Source: Sphingopyxis sp. QXT-31 (GTDB lineage: Bacteria > Pseudomonadota > Alphaproteobacteria > Sphingomonadales > Sphingomonadaceae). From it: 64,000 nt of DNA. Position 1 is the stretch's first letter. Every line of letters begins with the position of its first letter. The notes beneath the pieces are model-generated. The model searched no databases, had not been told where the DNA came from, and was given only the letters and a program-made list of their open reading frames with translations. The position numbers were made by a program, and so were the translations under genes. Below, piece by piece: positions 6,789 to 16,069 of the stretch. Where the stretch lies: contig NZ_CP019449.1 in NCBI RefSeq assembly GCF_001984035.1, positions 4,221,027 through 4,285,026 of the forward strand, read 5' to 3'.

Positions 6789-7676
6789 TCAGGTCTCAGA
6801 CACCATCGGGCTGACCTTGCCTGCCATCTGCTTGCGGCCCTTCGCGGTCGCCTCGACATAGCTCGACGGTTTCGCGAGCTGGCCGGGGGTGGAGCCGGCG
6901 AAGCGCTTGATCTCGCGAATCAGGTGCGACTGGTCGTAAAACGCATTGCCGAGCTCGGCATCGTCGAGCTTTTCGCCGCGCGCGAGCGCCGACGCCGCGC
7001 GCACCGCGCGATATTTGCGCGCCAGCATCCGCGGCGACAGGCCGTAATAATGTTTGGTCATCCGCTCGACCGAGCGGATCGACATGCCCGTCGCCTCGAC
7101 CAGTTCGGGCACCTGCGGATTGGCCGATCCGGTCAGCCACTGGTCGACGGTGCGCGTGAACCACACCGGCGCGGGCTCGTTCTTCTTGAGGATCTCGCGC
7201 ACGAAATTATTGCCGATCACCAGCCGCTCGGCGGTGTCGGCGGCGTTGCCGATCGCGTCGACGACTTCCTCGATCCAGTCGCCGAACAGGTCGGCGGCGT
7301 CGATCGCGCGGTCGGTCAATTTGTCGGCGTGTGCGCCCATCAACGTCGCCCAGCCCGCGGGCATCAGCCCGAAGCCGCACATGCGCAGCGGCCCCGGCGC
7401 GATCGCGCGTACGCTGCCGCTGGTCGGGCCGATGATCGTCGCGCGCCCCGCGGGAAAACGATAACCGTCGGGGAAGACATATTCGCCCTTGGGCACGTCC
7501 ATGATGCGGAATTGCGGGCGGTCGGCCCGCTCGCTCTCGTCGAACAAGGGCATGTCGACGCGCACGAAATAGAAGCTCGACACCATTTCCGCGAGGTCGG
7601 GATCGGGCGGGAAATATTGCAGCTCGAACGGCGCATCGCCGTCCGCGCCCGCTGGCGTGGATGAAGCTTCCGTCAT
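6789..7676 (-). CDS. AraC-family transcriptional regulator
   Basis: Protein of 295 residues. The C-terminal part (about 185-275) carries the two-helix-turn-helix AraC DNA-binding domain, with MSIRSVERMTKHYYGLSPRM in the first half and YDQSHLIREIKRFAGSTPGQ in the second. The N-terminal ~170 residues form an unclassified sensor domain. It stands alone on the minus strand with the SUF region downstream and a DUF885 gene upstream, so no target is apparent. Confidence 0.88.
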   Translation of the reverse strand: MTEASSTPAGADGDAPFELQYFPPDPDLAEMVSSFYFVRVDMPLFDESERADRPQFRIMDVPKGEYVFPDGYRFPAGRATIIGPTSGSVRAIAPGPLRMCGFGLMPAGWATLMGAHADKLTDRAIDAADLFGDWIEEVVDAIGNAADTAERLVIGNNFVREILKKNEPAPVWFTRTVDQWLTGSANPQVPELVEATGMSIRSVERMTKHYYGLSPRMLARKYRAVRAASALARGEKLDDAELGNAFYDQSHLIREIKRFAGSTPGQLAKPSSYVEATAKGRKQMAGKVSPMVSET

Positions 7677-7774
7677 GACGAGACCCGACCCCCGGCGGCT
7701 GGTCCACCGCCTGTTTAACTAGGCCAAATCATTTGCCTTTTGGTGCGGCGCGTCAAGCCGCAAAACGCCGGACG

Positions 7775-9595
7775 TTAACTCTTTTGGGTCGCGATCCACG
7801 CATCGACGCGGCGTTCGAGGACGTCGAGCGGCACCGGACCTGATTCGAGCACGACGTCGTGGAAAGCGCGATAGTCGAACTTCTCGCCCATCGCCTTCTG
7901 TGCGCGGGTCCGCAATTCCATGATCTTGAGCTTGCCGATGAGATAGGCAGTCGCCTGTCCCGGATAGACGACATAGCGCTCGATCGCCTTTTCGATGTCG
8001 CCCTGCGGGTTCGGGGTGTTGTCCTTCAGATACTGGATCGCCTGCTCGCGGGTCCAGCGCTTGTCGTGGATGCCGGTGTCGACGACGAGCCGCGTCGCGC
8101 GCCACAGCTCCATGCCCAGCCGCCCGAAATCGGCATAGGGATCAGTGTAGAAACCCATGTCCTTGGCGAGTTCCTCCGAATAGAGACCCCAGCCCTCGGT
8201 ATAAGCGGTGAAGCCGCCGAAGCGGCGGAAGGGCGGCAGGCCGGTGAGTTCGGTCTGCACCGCGCGCTGGAGATGATGGCCGGGCACGCCCTCATGATAG
8301 GCGAGCGCTTCGAGCTCGGTCTTGGGCATATCGCGCAGGTCGTAGAGGTTGACATAATAGATGCCCGGGCGCGAGCCGTCGGGGGCGGGCGAGGAGTAGA
8401 ACGCCTTTCCGGCGGACTTTTCTCGGAACGCCTCGACCGCCTTCACCTGCAGCGCCGATTTGGGGATGGTATTGAAGAAGGCGGGGAGGCGCGCCTCCAT
8501 CGCCTTCACATGCGTGTCGACATCGGCGAGATAGGCCTCGCGCGTCGTGTGATAATATTGCGGGCTGGTGCGCAGATGCTCGAAGAACTGGTTCAGCGTG
8601 CCCTTGAACCCGACCTTGGCCATGATCGTCTTCATCTCGCCGTGGATGCGCGCGACTTCGGACAGCCCGAGGTCGTGGATCTGCGTCGCGGTCATGTTCG
8701 TCGTCGTGTAGTTGGCGAGCAGCGCCTCGTAATAGGCCTTGCCGCCCGGCATGCGCCACACGCCGTCCTGCGTCGGCGCCGTCGCCTGCTGGCGCGCCAT
8801 TTCGGCGGCGAGGCGGGTGTAGGCGGGGCCCGCGCTCTCCGCCCAGGCGGCCTTGGCGGCGGCGATCAGCCGTGCCTTTTCGGCGGCGTCGATCGCCAGC
8901 TTGTTCACCTTGGCGCTGATGTCCTCGATCACCGCATTGTCGGGCTTGGTGAGGTTGCCGATGTCCGAGATGACATAGGGATAGACCCACTTCGGCGGCG
9001 CAAAGCCCTTGGCGGCGCGCTCGGCGGACTGCACCGACAGCGCGTCGAGGATCGGGCCCAATTCGCGGATGCGCGACACATAGGCTTCGGCCTCGGCGAC
9101 ACTTGCGACGCGGTGGATGTTGATCAGGAAGGCGGGCATCTGGCTCTGCGCGCCGTTCATCTGGTCGAAGACATAGCCATGGTCGCGGAAGGGGAAGAGC
9201 CGTTCGGCGCGCGCCGCCTGCGCGTTGAACAGTTCGAACGACAAAGCCTCGTCGGTCGACAGCGCGCCGGGGTCGAAGCTCCCGCGCATCGCCTCGGCGG
9301 TCGCGGTCTGCAGCTTGAAGCGCGCGACCGCGGCCTCGTCGCTGACATCGTCCCATTTCCCGTAATCGCCGTCGCGCACGCCGCGCCGCGCCTTGGTCTC
9401 GGGCGAGAGCGACAGCTGCGCCGCATCATATTTGTCGAAGAATTCGCCGAGGTTCGCGCCCGCGGGTGCAACTTCGGCGGCAGGGGGCGCCGCGACGGTG
9501 GCGGGGGCCTGCTCGGTGGCGGCCGGCGCGCAACCCGCGACGGCGAGCGCGATCAGGCAGGTGGACAGGCTGGCGGCGAGGCGAGGGTGCGACAC
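7775..9595 (-). CDS. DUF885 family lipoprotein, putative metallopeptidase
   Basis: Protein of 606 residues. The N-terminus is a lipoprotein signal with lipobox LAVAGC (Cys22), so the mature protein is probably membrane-anchored in the envelope. A long DUF885 domain follows, with YHEGVPGHHLQ near residue 433 and EGWGLYSEELA near 470. The HExxxGHH-like motif and the downstream glutamates are typical zinc-peptidase-like features of this family; substrate unknown. The start is GTG at 9593-9595 with GGAGA upstream. It is divergent from pyrD with about 80 bases between the two starts. Confidence 0.9.
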   Translation of the reverse strand: MSHPRLAASLSTCLIALAVAGCAPAATEQAPATVAAPPAAEVAPAGANLGEFFDKYDAAQLSLSPETKARRGVRDGDYGKWDDVSDEAAVARFKLQTATAEAMRGSFDPGALSTDEALSFELFNAQAARAERLFPFRDHGYVFDQMNGAQSQMPAFLINIHRVASVAEAEAYVSRIRELGPILDALSVQSAERAAKGFAPPKWVYPYVISDIGNLTKPDNAVIEDISAKVNKLAIDAAEKARLIAAAKAAWAESAGPAYTRLAAEMARQQATAPTQDGVWRMPGGKAYYEALLANYTTTNMTATQIHDLGLSEVARIHGEMKTIMAKVGFKGTLNQFFEHLRTSPQYYHTTREAYLADVDTHVKAMEARLPAFFNTIPKSALQVKAVEAFREKSAGKAFYSSPAPDGSRPGIYYVNLYDLRDMPKTELEALAYHEGVPGHHLQRAVQTELTGLPPFRRFGGFTAYTEGWGLYSEELAKDMGFYTDPYADFGRLGMELWRATRLVVDTGIHDKRWTREQAIQYLKDNTPNPQGDIEKAIERYVVYPGQATAYLIGKLKIMELRTRAQKAMGEKFDYRAFHDVVLESGPVPLDVLERRVDAWIATQKS

Positions 9596-9677
9596 TTGGT
9601 TCTCCGGGCGTTATCGTTGGACTTTGCTGGCCTGGCAGGGGCTTGCCATAGCGCCCCCCGGCGCGCAATGGCGGGCC

Positions 9678-10748
9678 ATGTCGCTCTTCGCTTCCCTGAC
9701 CGATGCCGCCTATGCGCTCGTCCGCCCGATCGTCCATGCGACCGACGGCGAAGCGGCGCATAATTTGACCATCGCCGCGCTCGAACCGCTGCCGCGGGCA
9801 CGCACCGCGCTGACCAGCCCGATATTGGCGACCGAGGTGGCGGGGCTGCATTTCCCGAATCCCGTAGGGCTCGCGCCCGGCTTCGACAAGGATGCGCGCG
9901 CCGCCGCGGTGATGCCGCGTTTCGGTTTCGGCTTTGTCGAGGTCGGGACGCTGACCCCGCTGCCGCAGGAAGGCAATCCGCGGCCGCGGCTCTTCCGGCT
10001 GGTCGAGGACGGCGCGGTGATCAACCGCATGGGGTTCAACAACGGCGGGCAGGCCGCGGCGGCCGAACGTATCGCGAAGCTGCGCGCGTGCGGCATGGCG
10101 GTGCCGCTGGGCATCAACATCGGCGCGAACAAGGACAGCGACGACCGCATCGCCGACTATGCCAAGGGCGTCGCGGCGATGGCGCCGCTCGCCGATTATC
10201 TCACGGTCAACATCAGCTCGCCCAATACCCCGGGGCTGCGCGCGCTGCAGGACAAGGGCGCGCTCGAAGGATTGCTCGACGCGGTGAACGCAGCGCAGCC
10301 CACGGGCGGGGCGAAGCCTGTGTTCCTGAAGGTCGCGCCCGATCTCGAGCCCGCCGACATCGACGATCTCGTCGCGGTGGCGCTCGACAAGGGGCTGGCG
10401 GCGCTGATCGTGTCGAACACGACGATCGGGCGGCCGGCGTTGAAGTCGATTCATGCGCAAGAGGCGGGCGGGCTGTCGGGCGCGCCGCTCCGCAACCTCG
10501 CGCTCCAGCGGCTCAAGGATTTCCGCGCCGCGAGCGGCGGCACGCTGCCGCTGATTGGGGTCGGCGGGATCGCCAATGCCGATCAGGCCTGGGCGCGCAT
10601 CCGCGCGGGTGCGAGCCTGGTGCAGATCTATTCGGCGATGGTCTTTGCCGGCCCCGGCCTCGCGCAGCGCATCGCGCGCGGGCTCGAGGACCTCGCGGTG
10701 CGCGACGGCTTCACCCGCGTGGCGGATGCGGTCGGGGTGGGGGACTGA
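9678..10748 (+). CDS. pyrD: Quinone-dependent dihydroorotate dehydrogenase (class 2)
   Basis: FMN enzyme that oxidises dihydroorotate to orotate in pyrimidine synthesis, passing electrons to the quinone pool at the inner membrane. It is about 356 residues. Diagnostic segments are NPVGLAPGFDKDA, INRMGFNNGG and TVNISSPNTPGLR (with the class 2 catalytic serine), and the C-terminal phosphate-binding GVGGI. The N-terminal helices (LVRPIVHATDGEAAHN) are the class 2 membrane-association region. The ATG at 9678 was chosen because the family starts there; the frame stays open upstream to 9393. Confidence 0.96.
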   Translation: MSLFASLTDAAYALVRPIVHATDGEAAHNLTIAALEPLPRARTALTSPILATEVAGLHFPNPVGLAPGFDKDARAAAVMPRFGFGFVEVGTLTPLPQEGNPRPRLFRLVEDGAVINRMGFNNGGQAAAAERIAKLRACGMAVPLGINIGANKDSDDRIADYAKGVAAMAPLADYLTVNISSPNTPGLRALQDKGALEGLLDAVNAAQPTGGAKPVFLKVAPDLEPADIDDLVAVALDKGLAALIVSNTTIGRPALKSIHAQEAGGLSGAPLRNLALQRLKDFRAASGGTLPLIGVGGIANADQAWARIRAGASLVQIYSAMVFAGPGLAQRIARGLEDLAVRDGFTRVADAVGVGD

Positions 10749-10864
10749 ACCGAATGATGGCGGGGCGGGCCGCGTCGGCGCCATAACCCCTCTGCATCGC
10801 TTCGCGACGAGTAGGAATAGGGATGGGGTTGCGCCATGCGCGCCCCCGCGCCAATGTCCCGCGC

Positions 10865-12556
10865 ATGACCAAGAAGCTTCTCACCGCCTTCGCCCTTTTC
10901 CTCACCGCCATTCCTTCGCTCGCCGCGGCGCAGGGCGTCACCTCGACCGCCGATCCGCGCGCGACCGAGGCGGGGCGGCAGATCCTGCACGACGGCGGCT
11001 CGGCGGCCGATGCCGCGATGGCGATGATGCTGGTGCTGACGCTCGTCGAGCCGCAGTCGAGCGGCGTCGGCGGCGGCGGTTTCCTCGTCTATCACGACGC
11101 GAAGACCGACACGATCGGCACGGTCAACGGCCGCGAGATGGCGCCCGCCTCGGCGAAGCCCGAGCGTTTCCTCGGCCCCGACGGCAAGCCGCGCGGCTAT
11201 AGCGATGTCATCCCCGGCGGGCTGTCGGTCGGCGTGCCCGGCAATGTCCGGCTGATGGAAATGGCGCACAAGAAATGGGGCCGGCTCGAGTGGAAGGCGC
11301 TGTTCCAGCCCGCGATCAAGCTCGCCGACGAGGGGTTCCAGGTGACCCCGGCGCTCTATGGCTGGCTCGACCGCTTCCAGGACACGTGGAAGGATTTCCC
11401 CGCGGCGCGCGCGCTCTATTATGTCGACGGCAAGCCCGCGCCGGTCGGCACGGTGATCAAGAACCCCGCCTATGCCAAATTGCTGCGCGACATCGCCGCG
11501 CGCGGCCCCGACGCCTTTTACACCGGCGCCAACGCCAAGGCGATCAGCGACGCGGTGGCGAAATCGGTGCGCAACCCTGCGGTGCTCACGGTCAAGGACA
11601 TCGCGGCGTACAAGGCGCAGGACAAGCCCGCGGTCTGCACCACCTACCGCGTCTACAAGGTGTGCGGCATGGGCCCGCCCTCGTCGGGCGCGACCACCGT
11701 CTTCGGCATCCTCGGCCTGATCGAGGGCTGGGACATGAAGGCGATGGGCAAGGACAATCCGATGAGCTGGCATCTGCTGTCCGAGGCGATGCAGCTCAGC
11801 TACGCCGACCGTGAAAAATATCTCGGCGACGGCGATTTCGTCGACGTCCCGGTCGCCGGGCTGCTTGACAAGAAATATCTTTCCGAGCGCCGCCAGCTGA
11901 TCTCGCCCTTCGGCCGCGCCGCCGCTTACCCTGCGGGCAACCCGCCGGGCGCGCAACCGCGCACGCCGTCGGGCCCGGTGCCCGAAGCGGGCACGACGCA
12001 TTTCGTCGCGGTCGACAAGGAGGGCAATGTCGCGTCGATGACCTCGACGATCGAGAGCATCTTCGGCAGCAATCTCAACGCCAACGGCTTTTTCCTCAAC
12101 AACGAGCTCACCGATTTCGACCTCAATCCGGTGCAGGGCGACGCGCCCGGCGCGAACCGCGTGCAGGCGGGCAAGCGCCCGCTGTCGTCGATGTCGCCGA
12201 CGATCGTCTATGGTCCCGACGGCAAGGTCGTGCTCGCGGTCGGTTCGGCGGGCGGCAAGCGCATCATCATGCACGTCACCAAGACGCTCGTCGGGGTGCT
12301 CGACTGGGGGCTGTCGGCCGAGGATGCGATCGCACTGCCCAATCTCTATTACGGCCAGCAGGGCGTGCTGATCGAGGACGACGCCGCGGGCAAGGCGATC
12401 GCCGACAAGATGAAGCCCTTCGGCTATCGCTTCGTACCGACCAGCCTCGGCTCGAAGCTCAACGCCGCGCAGCGCGTCGGTGAGGTCTGGCACGGCGCCG
12501 CCGACCCGCGCGGCCCGGGCAGCTCGTCGGTCGACGGCGCACCGCCGCAGGGGTGA
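10865..12556 (+). CDS. ggt: Gamma-glutamyltransferase
   Basis: Periplasmic Ntn-hydrolase of 563 residues that cleaves or transfers the gamma-glutamyl group of glutathione. It has a signal peptide (KKLLTAFALFLTAIPSLAAA). GGSAADAAMAMMLVLTLVEP and SSGVGGGGFLVY match the large subunit. EAGTTHFVAVDKEGN near residues 374-388 holds the threonine that becomes the new N-terminus after self-cleavage, and PLSSMSPTIV and GSAGGKRI mark the small subunit. It follows pyrD by about 115 bases and may have its own promoter. Confidence 0.95.
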   Translation: MTKKLLTAFALFLTAIPSLAAAQGVTSTADPRATEAGRQILHDGGSAADAAMAMMLVLTLVEPQSSGVGGGGFLVYHDAKTDTIGTVNGREMAPASAKPERFLGPDGKPRGYSDVIPGGLSVGVPGNVRLMEMAHKKWGRLEWKALFQPAIKLADEGFQVTPALYGWLDRFQDTWKDFPAARALYYVDGKPAPVGTVIKNPAYAKLLRDIAARGPDAFYTGANAKAISDAVAKSVRNPAVLTVKDIAAYKAQDKPAVCTTYRVYKVCGMGPPSSGATTVFGILGLIEGWDMKAMGKDNPMSWHLLSEAMQLSYADREKYLGDGDFVDVPVAGLLDKKYLSERRQLISPFGRAAAYPAGNPPGAQPRTPSGPVPEAGTTHFVAVDKEGNVASMTSTIESIFGSNLNANGFFLNNELTDFDLNPVQGDAPGANRVQAGKRPLSSMSPTIVYGPDGKVVLAVGSAGGKRIIMHVTKTLVGVLDWGLSAEDAIALPNLYYGQQGVLIEDDAAGKAIADKMKPFGYRFVPTSLGSKLNAAQRVGEVWHGAADPRGPGSSSVDGAPPQG

Positions 12557-12658
12557 CGCCGTCCGCCCGCGCTCTCGGGGCTTATTGACTTCAATCGGGC
12601 ATGATTTGACCCTAAGGATGGGCAAAATAGTCAAACCCTCCCCGGGAGAGCAAGAGGC

Positions 12659-14488
12659 ATGAAGCTGGAAAACCCCCATCTCGACCATTTCCCGAGCCTG
12701 GTCGCGATGTTCTTCGACCGCGCCGAAAAGGGCGACGACGATCCCTTCCTGTGGCGCAAGGCCGACCGCGCGTGGCAGCCGCTGAGCTGGCGCGAGGTCG
12801 CCGAACAGGTCTCGGCGCTCGCGCACAACCTGCGCAAGCTGGGGCTGAAGGAGGGCGACCGCGTCGTGCTGGTCAGCGAGAATCGCCCCGAATGGTGCAT
12901 CGCCGACCTAGGCATCATGGCCGCGGGCTGCATCACCGTGCCGACCTACACCACCAACACCGAACGCGACCACCAGCATATCCTCGACAACAGCGGGGCG
13001 AAGGCGGTGATCGTCTCGACCGCCAAGCTCGCGCGCGCGCTGATGCCCGCGGTGATGCGCTCCGATGCCAATCTGGTCGTGACGATGGAGAATCTGCGCG
13101 TCGGGCAGCAGGGCGATGTGCGCGTCCACGACTGGGCGCCGCTCGTCGCCGATGGCGCCACCTATGTCGAGGAGACCAAGGCGCGCGGGCTCGGCGTCAA
13201 GCGCGAGGACACCGCGTGCCTCATCTACACCAGCGGCACCGGCGGCGCGCCGCGCGGGGTGATGCAGCACCACGGCGCGATCCTGCACAATGCCGCGGGC
13301 GCGGCCGAGGTGCTGGTCAATGATTTCGGCATCGGTGAGGACGAAGCGTTCCTGTCCTTCCTGCCGCTCAGCCACGCCTATGAGCATTCGGGCGGGCAGT
13401 TCCTGCCAATCATGGTCGGCGCGCAGATCTATTACAGCGAAGGTCTCGAAAAGCTCGTCTCGAACATCGAGGAAACCAAGCCGACGATCATGGTCGTGGT
13501 GCCCCGGCTGTTCGAGGTCATCCGCGCGCGGATGATCAAGTCGGTCGAGAAGCAGGGCAAGCTCGCGAACTGGATGCTGGGGCAGGCGCTGCGCGTCGGC
13601 GAAAAGGATTATGAGCGCCGCATGGGGCTGCTCGACCGGCCGGTCGACCTGCTGCTCGACAAATTGTTCCGGCCCAAGATCGGCAAGCGTTTCGGCGGGC
13701 GGATGAAGGCGCTGGTATCGGGCGGCGCGCCGCTCAATCCCGAGATCGGCGTGTTCTTCCACTCGATCGGGCTGACCCTGCTGCAGGGCTATGGCCAGAC
13801 CGAGGCGGGTCCGGTGATCAGCTGCAACCGCCCGAGCGCGGGGATCAAGATGGACACCGTCGGCCCGCCGCTGATGAACACCGAAGTGAAGATCGCCGAC
13901 GATGGCGAAATCCTCGTCCGCGGCGAACTCGTCATGAAGGGCTATTGGCGCAACCCGTCGGAGACCGAGCGCGTGCTCGTCGCCGACCCCGCCGAGCCCG
14001 ATGCGGGGCCGTGGCTCCACACCGGCGACATCGGCCATATCGACGAGGCGGGCCGCATCGTCATCACCGACCGCAAGAAGGATTTGATCGTCAACGACAA
14101 GGGCGACAATGTGTCGCCGCAGCGGGTGGAGGGTATGCTGACGCTCCAGCCCGAGATCCTGCAGGCGATGGTCTATGGCGACAAGCGGCCGCACCTCGTG
14201 GGCATCCTCGTGCCCGACCCCGAATGGGCCAACGAATGGGCCGAGGCCGAGGGATTGCCCAAGGATATCAAGCTGCTGCGCGAGCACGACAAGTTCCGCT
14301 CGGCGCTGCGCGAGGCGGTCGACCGGGTCAACGGCCAGCTGTCGGTGATCGAGAAGGTGCGCAAGTTCGACCTGGCCGACGAGGCGTTCACGATCGAGAA
14401 TGAGCAGATGACCCCGTCGATGAAGATTCGGCGCCACATATTGCGCGACGTCTACGCCGACAGGATCGCGGCGATGTACAAGGGGTGA
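12659..14488 (+). CDS. AMP-dependent long-chain fatty acid--CoA ligase
   Basis: Acyl-adenylate-forming enzyme of 609 residues that activates fatty acids with ATP and CoA. The AMP-binding P-loop is YTSGTGGAPRGVM at about 191-203, the A5 motif GYGQTEAGPV, and the A7-A8 region WLHTGDIGHIDEAGRIVITDRKKDLI. It belongs to the large 'long-chain' branch similar to FadD15 types. A GGGAG-rich leader (CCCGGGAGAGCAAGAGGC) precedes the ATG. The exact chain-length preference cannot be read from sequence. Confidence 0.93.
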   Translation: MKLENPHLDHFPSLVAMFFDRAEKGDDDPFLWRKADRAWQPLSWREVAEQVSALAHNLRKLGLKEGDRVVLVSENRPEWCIADLGIMAAGCITVPTYTTNTERDHQHILDNSGAKAVIVSTAKLARALMPAVMRSDANLVVTMENLRVGQQGDVRVHDWAPLVADGATYVEETKARGLGVKREDTACLIYTSGTGGAPRGVMQHHGAILHNAAGAAEVLVNDFGIGEDEAFLSFLPLSHAYEHSGGQFLPIMVGAQIYYSEGLEKLVSNIEETKPTIMVVVPRLFEVIRARMIKSVEKQGKLANWMLGQALRVGEKDYERRMGLLDRPVDLLLDKLFRPKIGKRFGGRMKALVSGGAPLNPEIGVFFHSIGLTLLQGYGQTEAGPVISCNRPSAGIKMDTVGPPLMNTEVKIADDGEILVRGELVMKGYWRNPSETERVLVADPAEPDAGPWLHTGDIGHIDEAGRIVITDRKKDLIVNDKGDNVSPQRVEGMLTLQPEILQAMVYGDKRPHLVGILVPDPEWANEWAEAEGLPKDIKLLREHDKFRSALREAVDRVNGQLSVIEKVRKFDLADEAFTIENEQMTPSMKIRRHILRDVYADRIAAMYKG

Positions 14489-14495
14489 AAACCGG

Positions 14496-14672
14496 CCCCT
14501 CCCCCTTGATGGGGGAGGCAGCGAGACTTGGCAGCTTGCTGCCTAGTCGCAGCGGTAGGGGTGAGCTATCTGCCTGAGATGAAGGTTTGAGGACGCTCCA
14601 TCACCCCCATCCAACTTCGCCTAGCCGCCGACGCGGCAAGGCTGCGTATCCTTCCCCCATCGAGGGGGAAGG
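14496..14672. repeat. Family B dispersed structured repeat, copy 3
   Basis: Sits between the acyl-CoA ligase and a lipoprotein gene that converge here, and fills most of the gap. Inner hairpins are GGCAGC-TT-GCTGCC and GCCGC-CGAC-GCGGC (14624-14637). The outer arms could act as a bidirectional transcription barrier. Confidence 0.85.
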
Positions 14673-14748
14673 TTGAATCATGACAGGCGGGGGTGCGACC
14701 CGAGAGCTCGGCGCAAACCGGACCCCGCCTGTCGCCGAACCCAAAGGT

Positions 14749-15183
14749 TCAGCCCTTGTCCCCATCCGGTTTGCGATAGGGGACGAAGTCGCCGAGCACG
14801 CAGGTCGGGCCGCGGATGCCGCTCGACCGGTCGACCAGATGGAAAAAATCGCCGCTGCACGTCGAGCTGCCGAACTGGCGCACGACCATGATGTCGCTGT
14901 CGCGACCCAGCCCCGGGCAACTGCCCTTGAGATCATTGCGGTACACGACTCGGCCCGATTGGCGGTAGAGCAGGATATCGTCGGAGATGCGGATGGTGTC
15001 GATACTCGCAGTGGTGGGAAGGCAGCGCACCGGTTCGCCGGCAATCTTGCCGGCGAGCTGCTTGTCGAGCCGCTCGGCCTGTTTGGGGGTCAGCGCCTCA
15101 GCGCGCGGCGCGCCGCTGTCGCTCGCCGCGCAGGAGGCGAGCAAGGGCGCGAGCGCCAACAAAAGAGTGATAGACTTCGCCAT
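14749..15183 (-). CDS. Hypothetical lipoprotein
   Basis: Protein of 144 residues that I do not recognise. It starts with a lipoprotein signal (ITLLLALAPLLASC, lipobox Cys18), followed by a mature part with cysteines in VRCLPTTA, GSCPGLG, SSTCSGDFF and GPTCVLGDF that may form disulfides. The start was placed at the ATG 15181-15183, which gives a normal signal peptide; the frame continues upstream without a family match. It is downstream of the glyoxalase II gene on the same strand. Confidence 0.8.
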   Translation of the reverse strand: MAKSITLLLALAPLLASCAASDSGAPRAEALTPKQAERLDKQLAGKIAGEPVRCLPTTASIDTIRISDDILLYRQSGRVVYRNDLKGSCPGLGRDSDIMVVRQFGSSTCSGDFFHLVDRSSGIRGPTCVLGDFVPYRKPDGDKG

Positions 15184-15245
15184 GGGGCGGGCTCCTGCGA
15201 CCATTTCAACTACGGACGAAGCGATGAATGGTTGCTGAAGCCTCC

Positions 15246-15968
15246 TCAGGCCGCGTCCTTGAGCGCACGGATGCGGCCGAGTTCGGCGGCAGTCGCGGCG
15301 CGCAGGAAGGGATTGGTCGCACGCTCGGCGCCGATCGTCGTCGGCACGGTCGCCTCGCCCGCGGCGCGCGCCGACTCGACCGCCGCAAGCCGCGCCGCGA
15401 GCGCTTCGTTGTCGGGCTCGACGGTCACCGCGAAGCGCGCGTTCGCCAGCGTATATTCGTGCGCGCAATAGACGCGGGTCTTATCGTCGAGCGTGCCGAG
15501 CTGCTGCATGTTCGCGAACATTTGCTCGGCGGTGCCCTCGAACAGCCGGCCGCAGCCCATCGCGAACATCGTGTCGCCGACGAAGATCGCGGCGTCATCG
15601 GCGAAGTGATAGGCGATATGCCCCGCGGTGTGCGCGGGCACATCCCAGACCGCGGCCTCGATGGTGCCGAGGCGGACGGTGTCGCCGCCCTTGACCTGCT
15701 TATCGAGCGTCGGGATGCGCGCAAATTCGGCCGCGGGGCCGGTGATCGTGCAGCCGGTCGCCTCCTTGATCGCGGCGTTGCCGCCGGTGTGGTCGGGGTG
15801 CCAGTGGGTGTTCCAGATGTCGCTGATCGTCCAGCCGCGCGCCGCCGCCGCCTCGAGCACCGGCTCGGCGACCGCGGGGTCGACGACCATCGTCGCGCCG
15901 CTTGTCGGTTCGTGGACCAGCCAGACATAATTGTCGCTGAGGACGGGGATACGGACGATTTCGAGCAT
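15246..15968 (-). CDS. gloB: Hydroxyacylglutathione hydrolase (glyoxalase II)
   Basis: Metallo-beta-lactamase fold enzyme of 240 residues that hydrolyses S-lactoylglutathione to lactate and glutathione. The metal-binding motif THWHPDH is at 54-60; further ligands are the histidine in HTAGHIAY, the aspartate in GDTMFAMGCGR and the histidine in YCAHEYTLANARF. All are family hallmarks. The start is the ATG at 15966-15968; a TTG two codons upstream is possible. Glyoxalase I lies about 3 kb downstream on the same strand but is not in the same transcript. Confidence 0.95.
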   Translation of the reverse strand: MLEIVRIPVLSDNYVWLVHEPTSGATMVVDPAVAEPVLEAAAARGWTISDIWNTHWHPDHTGGNAAIKEATGCTITGPAAEFARIPTLDKQVKGGDTVRLGTIEAAVWDVPAHTAGHIAYHFADDAAIFVGDTMFAMGCGRLFEGTAEQMFANMQQLGTLDDKTRVYCAHEYTLANARFAVTVEPDNEALAARLAAVESARAAGEATVPTTIGAERATNPFLRAATAAELGRIRALKDAA

Positions 15969-16069
15969 GGCCAAGAATAACCCGCGCGGGCCCCGCCGTC
16001 GACCGCCAAGTTAACCATGTCGAAAAGCCTTGGCACTAGCATCGCGCGCGGCGGTACGGGGAAGAATCG

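Noticed and set aside
10628..12826. Minus-strand frame of 732 codons opposite gamma-glutamyltransferase
   Set aside because: Antisense shadow of a well-supported gene with no family features.
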